From positions 162,496 through 226,495 of the forward strand of contig JAPDRN010000050.1 of the NCBI GenBank assembly GCA_030247855.1: a stretch of 64,000 nt of DNA, written 5' to 3'. Numbering within the stretch: the first letter of the stretch is position 1; each line of letters begins with the position of its first letter. Under the pieces are notes generated by a model. It was not told where the DNA came from. It worked only from the letters and a program-made list of their open reading frames with translations, and ran no database searches. A program made the position numbers and the translations under genes. The stretch is from Knufia peltigerae. Taxonomy: Eukaryota; Ascomycota; Eurotiomycetes; Chaetothyriales; Trichomeriaceae. Positions 1 to 9,844 of the stretch are shown piece after piece.

Positions 1-29
1 GTTGACTGACGTTGTAATCTGCTCCACAG

Positions 30-136
30 TTCCCAAATTGACACCGCCTGCATCTGCAGCTGCTCGACAACAAACTCCAGTCGAGAATACATCTGCGCCC
101 GCCACAGCGACGACTGAACAGGACAACATGATCTAA
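30..136 (+). CDS. possible last exon of a gene running in from the left (C-terminal tail)
   Basis: Bases 1-29 look like the end of an intron: a TTGACTGAC branch-point-like word is followed by an acceptor CCACAG. The next bases stay open to a TAA at 134-136. The reading is Ala/Thr/Gln-rich and ends in EQDNMI, like a disordered C-terminal tail. No domain is visible and the gene body lies outside the window, so no function can be given. It could also be chance open frame, because only about 35 codons are seen. Confidence 0.3.
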
Positions 137-914
137 ATGTTGACCGTCGAAGGTTGTCGACATAGATGATCAATCGTCCCACGTCGTCTTATTTTACAGC
201 CGCGACATGTCTCGCTCATTCGAATGAGTGAGTTGAGCAGGACATATTTCGTCCCTCTGTCCTTCTCGGTCTCGGCCTCGGTCTCGAAAGGGAATTATCT
301 GAAGAACTATCCTTTCGTTTCTTCGCTTTTTGACTCTTGACTGAAGAGCACACGGGTGAGCGAATGTGCAATTGTCCACGCGGCCGCGGTTAGCCGACCA
401 GTTCCTTTACATCCCGTGTGTGCTTGACTTCCACAACAAATTTCTCCCCTCATCAGAGAAGTTGTTAACAGAATCACAAGCACGCCGGTGTAAGTGTAGT
501 TACCGCTTGTATCACTTTTTATTGTCATCAGGTTTTTTTGCATCACTCGGGAAAGGGGACAACGGTCAACGCTGTCTCGGACCAGCGTCTGGTTCTGCAG
601 AGGGGCTGCAGTTATTATTGATCACCGAAACTATTTTGAAAAACTGCGTGTGGGTCGGGTGCATCGGGCCTCAAGAAGAAGAACTTGAGATTAATGCTTC
701 TGGAAGACCTTGTTCTGTTCTGTACTTTTACTCATGGCGGTACACATAATAGCTGTGTACTACATCTGCGGTCTTGAATTCCCAGGTTGTGCCGTGGCCG
801 TGTTGAGTCTAGATACCCAAAATCACAATTTCTTTTTTGTTTTGCCCATTTATTGGACCGAAAGATCTCGGAGGCTTTTTCGAGAAAGGAACGATGGGAT
901 AGATCAGAATACGC
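137..914. other. intergenic stretch, no gene seen
   Basis: Short open frames here have no family features and no sensible codon pattern. The stretch lies downstream of the weak left-edge exon and downstream of the minus-strand SNF2 gene, so it is most simply 3' flanking DNA of both. I see no RNA gene or repeat. Confidence 0.5.
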
Positions 915-3833
915 CTACTCTACCAATTCACGTAGATGATACAACTGCTTCTTACCGTCCGAGCCTTCCTTCAACGGCGACCGGTCGACGATGAGGTCGG
1001 CCAGGGTCCGTTTCCGGCCCTGAAGTCGGACAATGTTCTCTTCAAACGTGTCCCTGACGAGCAACCTCACCAAACGGACCGGCTTCTGCTGGCCGAGTCG
1101 GTGCACCCGGGCCATGGCCTGTTCCTCGATCATGGGGTTCCACTGCGGCTCCAGCAAAAAGGCATGGTTCGCGGCCGTGAGGTCGAGCCCTTGGCCTCCG
1201 CAGGTGATGGACACCAAAAAGACGCGCAGCGAGGGGTCGGTGGTGAACTCGCTCAACGCCTGGCTGCGTCTCTGTCGGTTCAGGCGACCGTCGTAGCGAC
1301 AGAATCGAACTTGTGCTTGGTTCAGGGCGACCTCGATGGCGTCCAGGCTCGACGTCCAGTATGAAAAAACGACACATTTGTCATCGAACGGGAGTTGTTC
1401 AATCTGCGATACGAGGACTTTGATCTTGCTTGAGGCCTGCACCGGCATACTGAAGCTGACCGGCGTCGATATTTCAGAGGACGGATTCGACGCTGACGAG
1501 GCCAGGAGCAGGTGGTTTCGCAGAGCACAATTTCTGCATGATCGAGATGACAGCTGGTCGAGGCCACCGCTGTCACGAACAGAAAGAAATCGCTCGGTTT
1601 CGTCTTCATCCAAAAGTTCCGCGCTGCAATGAATGCATAATGTGTCTGTGCTATCCTTCCATGCTTCCAGCCTTTCATCTGGGAGAGAATACGACACCTG
1701 TTCGAATCCATCCACAGAGTTCGTCTGCTGCCTGCGACGTGGCGGACTGACACCATGATTGCAAATATATCTCAAATCGTTGACTCGTTGGAATGCATTC
1801 AGGTATACAGATCCCGATGTGGCTTGGTTGTCACTTGTCGCGCTCTCTAGAACCTCCATGGCGCCGATTCGTGCCGTGTTATAAACAATACGCTCCTCGT
1901 GCGTAAAATCAAGTTTTTCAGTGTGCTCTATGCGATCAGGAAGAGCAATAACGGCTCTCGGACGACGAATGGCAATCGCTTTCATGATCGATTGAAGTCT
2001 CTTCAAGGCATTCTCGTCCATCTTTGACTTCCATGGGTGCAAGATTTGCTCCTCGAAAATTCGCAGACCGTCATAAGGGTGCACCTGGAGGAAGCGAAGA
2101 AGAGAGTAGATATCTGTCAACCGGTTCTGAATTGGAGTACCAGTGATGCACCAACGCCGTTCTGCTTGCAGAGCATAGACGGATTTGGCACATAGGGTTT
2201 CCTTGGAGCGGATGACATGAGCCTCGTCCAAGATGATCCTATGCCACAATGTGCTGAACAAAAGACTGCGATTAGAGGAAGTTCGCGATGGCTTGTAATT
2301 CTTCCATTCTAAGACAACCGTGTTGTAAGTGGTTACGACGATATCAAGATCATTGAGATTGACGACTTTCTGGCGGTCGCGGCCATAGAATATAGTGTGG
2401 CGGACTTGCCCTGGGCAGAGGTGTTCCTTGATTTGCTTCTCCCAGACAAACAACAAAGAAAATGGCACAACGATCAACGTGCTTTTCACGCACTCAGAAT
2501 TGCGAGGATGGGTGACGAATTGAAAAGGATTTGCCGCTATCAAAGCCAGCATGGTGCAAGTCTTTCCAAGGCCCATCTCATCCGCAATGATCCCTCCTTG
2601 GAAGTTCTCGGGCGGATGTCCTTGCGTAAGTCCGCACACTGTGTTCTTGTATCTCTTGTCGCCAAAGGCAGTAATGTGAGATTTCCATATGTCCATTCGC
2701 GTCCCAGATAAATTCCAGCCGTTTTCTCGTTCTATCATGAAGGTCAAGGCTTGTCTCTGATGATCATGGAGCCTCGAGGCAATTGCGCTCGGCTGAGGAG
2801 CCAATTCAAATACCGAGCTGTTATAAAGGTCCCCGAAAGGATCATCGCTGAAGTTCTGGCCTTCGTCTGCCTTTACTGAAAGGTCAGAGGGGAGTTCAGA
2901 AGTGTATACTATTGACTCTCGGTTCGAAGTCAGACAGTGCGGGTTGATGTAGGGAACATCTCGATCGCATGCTCCAGGGATTTGGAGATACATCTTCAGG
3001 CTGTCAAGCCACTCTGCTACACGATCCGCCATGTTGTTAGGCCCGTATAAGATGACCGATAGATTGCGGACTGTGAGACCACCTCCTCTAGCTGTAGGCT
3101 TTTCTGAACCATGACATTGTTGGTCAGTCGATTGCTGTGGTGGCCAAAGCCAAAATTGAAATTCCGTACAGGCTTCAGAAGACAGTGTCTGAAGTATTTG
3201 AGCAGTAGTTGAAGCAAGTTCGGCAACTTGATTTTTATCGGTTGGATGTTGCAACGCTCTGAACCCGTCCCAGCACAAGGCTTGATATGCCATTGAAGAC
3301 TGATGCGACATCAAAATCTCGACTTGGATATCGCAAAGCATCCCGTAACAAATAGTCATGCTCGATACAGATGCAGAACATTCCTGGTCGGGATCTGGAT
3401 CTATACAGAAAGCATCAGGAGGAACATCGGTTTCGGTTGCATCAACGAAGCCTTCAACACAGCCGTCGACCTGCAATAGCGAGATAACCGTGCTTTCACT
3501 ACCATGTAAAATGATCCCGTTCGCATCTGTGTCTCGATCGACCGGGCTTCTTGTGTATTCGAAGTAGGAGGTTTGATGGACCTGGCTGAGTTGTGTAAGA
3601 TTGTCGTCGACCTCCTGAGCAATGCTTTCTTGGCCGGGATTGTACTGCGTGCTGCGGCCTGACAGATACGCATCCGCGTTGTACGGACCCATGAAAGATG
3701 GATGTTCACTTTCGGAGCCATACTGTGTTACAACCAACTCTTGGAAGTTCCGATTGTTTAACCTCCGTCTCTTGTTCCACTCCTGGTCGCGGGATGGCAT
3801 GTAGTCATATGCAGTGGCCATGGACTGATACAT
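915..3833 (-). CDS. SNF2-family DNA-dependent ATPase, Rad5/HLTF-like
   Basis: A 972-residue intronless ORF starting at the ATG at 3831-3833. The first helicase lobe carries the Walker A motif DEMGLGKT near residue 420, a DEAH box (LDEAHVIRS) near 535 and the SNF2 signature TGTPIQNRLTDIYSLLRF. The second lobe, about residues 800-945, ends with GGQGLDLTAANHAFLLEPQWNP and ARVHRLGQQKPV split across motifs V and VI. Between the lobes are only two CxxC pairs (CIHC and CRNC), not the full RING finger expected of true Rad5/HLTF. Family knowledge: such proteins translocate on duplex DNA in repair or chromatin remodelling in the nucleus. The N-terminal 350 residues are poorly conserved. It is head-to-head with the NLR gene, 364 bp apart. 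Family assignment is firm; the exact orthologue is not. Confidence 0.92.
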   Translation of the reverse strand: MYQSMATAYDYMPSRDQEWNKRRRLNNRNFQELVVTQYGSESEHPSFMGPYNADAYLSGRSTQYNPGQESIAQEVDDNLTQLSQVHQTSYFEYTRSPVDRDTDANGIILHGSESTVISLLQVDGCVEGFVDATETDVPPDAFCIDPDPDQECSASVSSMTICYGMLCDIQVEILMSHQSSMAYQALCWDGFRALQHPTDKNQVAELASTTAQILQTLSSEACTEFQFWLWPPQQSTDQQCHGSEKPTARGGGLTVRNLSVILYGPNNMADRVAEWLDSLKMYLQIPGACDRDVPYINPHCLTSNRESIVYTSELPSDLSVKADEGQNFSDDPFGDLYNSSVFELAPQPSAIASRLHDHQRQALTFMIERENGWNLSGTRMDIWKSHITAFGDKRYKNTVCGLTQGHPPENFQGGIIADEMGLGKTCTMLALIAANPFQFVTHPRNSECVKSTLIVVPFSLLFVWEKQIKEHLCPGQVRHTIFYGRDRQKVVNLNDLDIVVTTYNTVVLEWKNYKPSRTSSNRSLLFSTLWHRIILDEAHVIRSKETLCAKSVYALQAERRWCITGTPIQNRLTDIYSLLRFLQVHPYDGLRIFEEQILHPWKSKMDENALKRLQSIMKAIAIRRPRAVIALPDRIEHTEKLDFTHEERIVYNTARIGAMEVLESATSDNQATSGSVYLNAFQRVNDLRYICNHGVSPPRRRQQTNSVDGFEQVSYSLPDERLEAWKDSTDTLCIHCSAELLDEDETERFLSVRDSGGLDQLSSRSCRNCALRNHLLLASSASNPSSEISTPVSFSMPVQASSKIKVLVSQIEQLPFDDKCVVFSYWTSSLDAIEVALNQAQVRFCRYDGRLNRQRRSQALSEFTTDPSLRVFLVSITCGGQGLDLTAANHAFLLEPQWNPMIEEQAMARVHRLGQQKPVRLVRLLVRDTFEENIVRLQGRKRTLADLIVDRSPLKEGSDGKKQLYHLRELVE

Positions 3834-4197
3834 ATCTCGTGCAGGGAATCTCTGGAAGCACTGTCAGCCTTGGTACCAAAATTTGGCCTTGAGAATAATT
3901 TCTTGAAGCAAGCAGCTGTAAGATCCCAGCTTGTATTGTTGAAGAGGCCCAAGCATCTCAAGTCAGAGGCTGGTCCGTATGTCGAGGTAGTTACGATGCA
4001 AGGAAGTGAGTGCGCCTATCGACTGCGCCAACAATCCAGCCTCACCGCGAGTCGCAGCCGGTCACACCGCCTGATCAATAACATGGCTTGTCACAGAAGA
4101 CCCCTTCTTTTCTCATTGTTCACGCCGACCCCAAGCTTCAATTCCCTGTGTTTCCCTCCCGTCACATCGCCTGCTGCTTGGTGGAAGCAGTGCCGTG
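3834..4197. promoter_or_regulatory. shared divergent promoter region, SNF2 gene / NLR gene
   Basis: This 364-bp gap separates the start codons of two genes that point away from each other, so both promoters and both 5' leaders must lie here. I see no clear TATA box or known operator. Confidence 0.5.
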
Positions 4198-7100
4198 ATG
4201 GCTTCCCTGCGAGATCAGGCTCATCCCATAATCAAAGAAGCCTTCACGAACTTCGAGTCTCTTGTACGGGTCAATGACGCACGCATGTTTAAATCAACGA
4301 CCCTGGCGGATGTGCGAGAAGCTGCACGGATCATCGAACGGGATCAGTCGCAGAGAAGATGCCTACGGAATATGCGACGGATCGAGCCATTGTTCGACGC
4401 TCTCCACAAACTTGGTGGAGCTATCGAGACGCTATGCTCAGGAACTCCCTATCTGTGCTTCATATGGGTATGTGGGATGCTCCCTATCTTTGGACACGGA
4501 TTAAGATACCATCAAAAGGCTCCCATCAAGCTCGTCCTCCATATTGCAGACGAACACACGAGTGCCTTTGATCAGCTCATCGACGCCTACCGGCAAATAG
4601 CCCAGAACCTCCCTCGTTTTGGCCGCCTCGGAACAGCGTTGTGTGATCAAGACGACTTTCAGGTCGTCCTGGCGGAAATCTATAGCGATATTCTTGAATT
4701 CCATACACATGCATATCAATATTTACGGCGTGGAGGTGAGATCAATGCAGTCGGTTTGTGGTTAATCTAACTGCCTGACTAGGCTGGAAATGCTTATTCG
4801 ATGCCTCCTGGAGGAGTTTCTCTCGCCGCTTCAACTCGATCCTCCAAAGATTATCAAGAGGTCGTGACCTTATTGATAAAGAAGCACAAGCCTTTGACCT
4901 TCTCGAAGTAAAGGCCTTCCGCCAGCAAGTGCTCGATGAACTCGACCGTTCCGAGCATGAACGCCAGCATTGGCAATTACGCGATACCTTGTCTTGGCTG
5001 GATCTGAAAGGTCAGGACCGCGAGCAAGATGACCTATTCGAATGTCGGTCCAGCGCTCGGAAACCAGGCACCTGCGAATGGATTCTGGACAATGCTAAAA
5101 TCCGTTCCTGGCTTGATCCTGAGGATGGGCGGCCTCAACTTTGGCTTCGTGGCAAGCCGGGCTCAGGTCAGTACCGTAAATCAGTCCTTTGATCTCCTCT
5201 GATCTCCTCTGATCTCCTCTGATCTCCTCTGATCTCCTCTGATCTCCTCTACATCATGATGGAATATGATGGAATTTCCGAGTGACAGCCCATGCGATTG
5301 CCTCTCCTTTCGTGAAAAGGGTTGCGCACTCTAGCTGAAGATAGTGGCCGTGTCATACTGTCAATGTTTACCTGAATGTCCGGTCAGTCTTTGACGAGCT
5401 TTACTTTTCTTAGGGAAAACTACCCTGATCACGTATCTTTACGAAAACGCCCAAATCCCTCCAGAATCAATCATGCTCTACTGTTTATGTGCTTATGGCT
5501 TTGCAAGATCTGAAGCCAATGCTTGTGGATTGACATATCGGTCACTCATTGCGCAGCTTGTTAGAAAAGGACGAAATCTTGTCTCGTATGTTTACAATAA
5601 CTTCGCAAAGACTGGAGTTGTTCTTTCAGCTTCTAGAGCAAGAGACCTTCTCAAGAGTCTTTTACAGGCTTCAGGTCCAGCCTTTCTGATATTCGATGGC
5701 CTCGACGAGTGCGAAGGCATTCATCAACGACAGCTATTGTCAGAGTTACGTCAACTTCTCGTTTCGGTCAAGCCGTCTTCCGAGGATCAATCCCCTGTTA
5801 AAATCCTCATCTCCTGCCGGGAAACCAAGGAGGCTTGGGCGAACTTGAAGAAAGTCCCCCGACTTGTCCTCATGGAAGAAAAGGACAAGGTATCGAAGGA
5901 TATTGCAAAGTTGGCCAAGGTTGCCTTATCACCTCTTAGAGATCGATTCAAAGCAACCGTTATCGCCGAAGTTGAGCAGGGCGTAGTAGAAAAGGCTGAT
6001 GGTAAGACCCCTCCTCCCCCACCAGCGCCAGTTGACGTTACTGAGTCAAAAGTAGGTATGTTTCTATGGGTGCAACTAGTTCTAGATATGCTCCTTGAAC
6101 AACACAGTGTGGAGGATCTACGAAATACATTGGACGAATTACCCAGAGACCTCTTTGGAGTGTTGGTCCCCTGTGTTGCCGTCTCATAATTGTTACTAAT
6201 CCGATCCAGATATGCTGCAATACTTAAACGTATTCAAAAATCCTGCAATGTGGAACAAAAGCGCCGCGTCAAACATCTTTTCGGCTGGTTGGCATTTTCC
6301 TATCGGCCACTGAAGGCTCATGAATTGTGTGATCTCGTGATTTTCCAAAAGAAAAACGCGTTGCTCAATGACAATACAAAACTTCATGCAGGTTTTCTAG
6401 ATATTTGTAAACCTCTCCTCGAGGAGCATGAAGATCACTCTATGACCTTAGTGCACTTCTCAAGCAGAGAGTACTCATACCTTGTTGTGAAAGAGCAAGC
6501 CCATTGATGCTGATTTCCTGGCAGGTACTTTTTACACGAACACAGTGGTCCATTTCTTCCTCGTCAGCAGATCCAGTTCAGTATCACTCAAGTCTGCCTC
6601 CGATATTTGATGACCTGCCAACCTTTCAGTGTAGAGCCTCTCACCCATCAGACCAGAGCCGACATCGTGAAAGGGTTCCACGATATTTTCCCATACATAA
6701 ATCAATTCTGGACGAACCACCTTGTTGAATGCCTTAGAGCTGAGCCGACAACGATATCCGAGGAAGACGGTTGCGCGAAGAAGGAAATCCACCAACTCCT
6801 CGTTGATTTACTGCAGTCGTTTCAGATTAATGGGTATGACGGGTCCAACCAAGTGGATGGCAGCCCTTCTGTGACGGGCCCAATGTATAGGCAGGTCTTA
6901 ACTCTGGAAGATCTGCCCAGACCCGTTCTTCATCACCTTGATTCGAAGAAGAGAAAACAGGCAACCCGCGATGGCGCGAACGCAAATACACTGCTTGGGA
7001 AGCCTCCTCGACAAGGTCTTTGGGACGATCCAATGTTGCTCAATATCGCATTCAGCCGCTTCCAGGACTGCTTTGAGTCCTTATTGGATGATCAGTCATC

Positions 7101-7908
7101 AGAATTAGCCAACGAACTTGGTGTCAGCCTCCCAGATTTGCTCAGCTTCAGGGCCCGCCATAGCCACGCTGCTTATCTCTGCCACAGACGTGGATGTGTT
7201 CGGGCGTCAATTGGATTCCAAAGTTCCGAGGAACGATCCAGGCACGAGACATGCCACGAGGAACGATTCCGATGCTCGGATCCCAGTTGTGACTTTTCCG
7301 TTCGCGGTTTTGCCTCGTGGTCTGCTCTTCAAAAGCATGTCAAGACGTATCATACGAGCTTAGACGATATTGTCCTCAAACCTTTCCCCGGTAGCGAAGC
7401 TATTGCTCGCTACAGAGGCTTAGGCTCCAGAGAATCTCACTCCTACAATGACAATGGGCAAGAATATGGCAGGAACATTACGCCGAACTTTGATTCACCA
7501 CAAGAGAATTCATCAAGACATCATCATGATCCAGAGGACACGTATCTTGAGAAATATTTCCAGTTGAATAACCCTTCACAGTATCCCAAGGGTACTACTC
7601 CCGACTGGTATAAGAGATACACAGGAGTATCACGCGTCTCCGAGGAGCAAGTACCAAATATGTGGGTACATTACCCCCCCAACGTTCGACATACCAACTT
7701 CAATGAAACCGACAGCTTTTCCTTACCGGGACTATGGCCTCGGACAGCCGTATATCCTTACACGAGAGCAGCTTCTCCCATCAATGAGTCAATGCCCATA
7801 GATGACCCTTTGAATATCTCCTCCGATTTCAATGTTCCGAAATGGCACATGGTGGAAATCATTTCTGATCCCATGGCTGGTTCCTACGATCCCGAAGATG
7901 GCGCATAG
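4198..7908 (+). CDS. fungal NLR-type STAND protein: DUF7708-like - NACHT - winged helix - two C2H2 fingers
   Basis: Six exons: 4198-4735, 4783-5166, 5414-6001, 6056-6161, 6210-6470, 6525-7908, giving 1086 residues in one frame. Each junction restores family sequence: the second join completes the P-loop GKPGSGKTT (about residue 305), the third gives ADGMFLWVQLVLDML, the fourth LPRDLFGVYAAILKRI and the fifth HFSSREYFLHEHSGPF. Residues 1-300 resemble the helical N-terminal domain often labelled DUF7708. Walker B is FLIFDGLDEC near residue 400. A winged-helix segment follows (HLFGWLAFSYRPLKAHEL). About residues 839-902 hold two zinc-finger-like units, C-x4-C..H-x3-H-like and CSDPSC..H-x4-H. There are no ankyrin, WD40 or TPR repeats. 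Such proteins act in self/non-self recognition and programmed cell death; for this one that is inference. The donor of the fourth intron (GTTGGT) is unusual. Confidence 0.85.
5191..5250 (+). repeat. 10-bp minisatellite, six exact copies, inside an intron
   Basis: The unit GATCTCCTCT is repeated six times without change. It lies in intron 2 (5167-5413) of the NLR gene, 24 bp after the donor. The copies are identical, which suggests recent expansion and probable length variation between strains. Confidence 0.97.
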
Positions 7909-8902
7909 TACTTGAAGTCCCCTCCCCCGCGGCCATGGAGACAAATTGGTTATCATGAAGATAAGACCCCTTAGACATTACAGAGGAATCAATACAGATT
8001 AATTCTAATTCAATAGAAGAAGAGTCCTCTAAACTTGGTAAGAGAGGATGCGCTATGATCTTAACGATAGTACTCATCTTTTAAGTATTCGGATCTGATC
8101 TCTTGGTATGTGACTCTGACTCAGCTCTCTACTCTACCTCAATTTGCCCGCGTTTTCACGTCCTAAGACTAGGCATCTTAGAACAGTATCACTGAGCTCT
8201 GCTCTCTGCAAGGGGACCTTGTGTACACATTTATGACCTACGATACACTTTTATAGTAAAACTAGGAAAATATACTGTATAGCCATTCTTCATTTGTCAT
8301 TCGACGTAAACGTTGGCGATCAACGCGGCGATAAGCTCAAGGAGGACGAGTCAGACTTCAAGTGATTTGTAGTACGGTTTAGGGAAATAATTTGAATTGA
8401 ATTTGAGTCATCAGTGTGTTGCTTGGAATGGGAGGAATTGGGACAGTGAAAGAAGTCCCGAATGATCAGGATACTTAATATATGTATGCGTGAAGAAACT
8501 ACTCTCAATCTCAGTATCATGACTGACTCCGTGATGGACGTTATCTTTTAACTAGTTATTCCATTCATAGCTTGATCATGCCAGTGTGGACAAATGCTGT
8601 TGGTGCCGAATAAAAGATGTATGATACAGACGGAGTAAATATAGAGAGAGTGAAGGATTTGTTTAGATATTTATGGAAACCTCCATACCTAGATAAATAC
8701 TCCGTCTCGCCCGACTTGCCGAATACGACTTTTGCATATTGATTCCCTCATCTCTACTCTCAGCCTCGTCAGAACATGCCACTCTGTACGGGAGTATGTA
8801 GTAAATACACCCAACCTCATGACTCTCCTCCACTTTACACGCTCTTTAACGACAATCACTTTGCTTGTCTCAAGGCGACACACCTACCTAGGTTAAAAAA
8901 AA
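7909..8902. other. AT-rich intergenic stretch, NLR 3' flank and PIG-H promoter
   Basis: Nearly 1 kb with no supportable gene. It is visibly more AT-rich than the flanking coding DNA. It contains the 8628-8707 inverted pair and serves as 3' flank of the NLR gene and upstream region of the PIG-H gene. Confidence 0.5.
8628..8707. repeat. 80-bp segment bounded by a 10-bp inverted repeat
   Basis: AGACGGAGTA at 8628-8637 is exactly reverse-complementary to TACTCCGTCT at 8698-8707. The arms are a variant of the TACGGAGTA word that recurs elsewhere between genes. It could be a tiny MITE relic, but no target-site duplication is evident. Confidence 0.5.
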
Positions 8903-9770
8903 ATGTTGTCAGGGTTATCCAGTGGTCCGTCGCAGTATCTGGCAGTCTACCTCCCCAGCCCTACCACAGTATCTTTCACAGTCACCACGCGCAGGCCAGA
9001 GTCGTCCAAGTTTCGAGCCACGTTGCGGACTTTGCTCCGACACACTTGTCGGGTACTTTTGATTTATTTGGCCATACTGGTGAACGTGGTCAAAGCACGA
9101 GAAAATGATGATGTTGTTGACAGCAACGGTACCGACGACGGCAACAACGCAGACTACTTTTTGGATGCTTTCCTCAAGTTCGGTGGTCTCGGGACGGCGA
9201 CGAGTTTGGTCAAACCTTTGACGGAGAGGTGCGAATGGTGGATTCTAGCCGGGGTGGGTTTGTTGGTGATTTATTCGTGTTTGAGAAGGGATTATGCCGG
9301 TGGGTATCTCTCGCACCTGTGTCATGCGTTGTACGTCTCATATCGAAGACACTACTCTGATTGTTTTCTTTCGGTCTGTCACAGAAGAATCACTTCTAGT
9401 CCTACAAGGACTCGGGATCCAAACCAGCACGAGTTCTCGATACTTTTTCACCGCTCCCACGACGACGTTCATCCCCACGACCCAGATTCAAGACATTGTC
9501 ATCCACGAAGCCTTCAAGGGTTTGGGGGTACGCTTCTACTTGGCAGTAATTGTCGAAGGGGCGACAGAAGTGGTGGTGGTGTTTCCGGTGAGTATGAGAC
9601 GACCCTGAAGGCATTCCATCTCATACCGCCTCCACAACGGGTGTACTTTACCTGACTAGCAATGGATGAGCTGACAAGTCCACAACCTACAGACATTACT
9701 TCCACGACGTGAAATCCTAGAAGAAGTTTGGAGAGGAGGTCGAAAATGTTTGTATTCCGGTATACGTTGA
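8903..9770 (+). CDS. PIG-H subunit of the GPI-GlcNAc transferase (Gpi15-like)
   Basis: Three exons, 8903-9299, 9385-9587 and 9693-9770, give 225 residues. Two hydrophobic segments, VLLIYLAILVNVV and WWILAGVGLLVIYS, form the membrane hairpin typical of PIG-H. The PIG-H domain follows, with EESLLVLQGLGIQTSTSS, FIPTTQIQDIVIHEAFKGL and, across the second intron, VVVVFPTLLPRREILEEVW. The first intron joins DYA to EESLL and the second joins FP to TLLP, both as expected for the family. The protein is part of the endoplasmic-reticulum complex that transfers GlcNAc to phosphatidylinositol, the first step of GPI-anchor synthesis. It converges on the PUS3 gene with only 74 bp between stop codons. Confidence 0.9.
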
Positions 9771-9844
9771 GCTTCATCCAACAAACTACCAGGTACCGGG
9801 TAGCTAAGCTGGTATGGCGCTCTGTAACTCTCTTCATCTACCGA

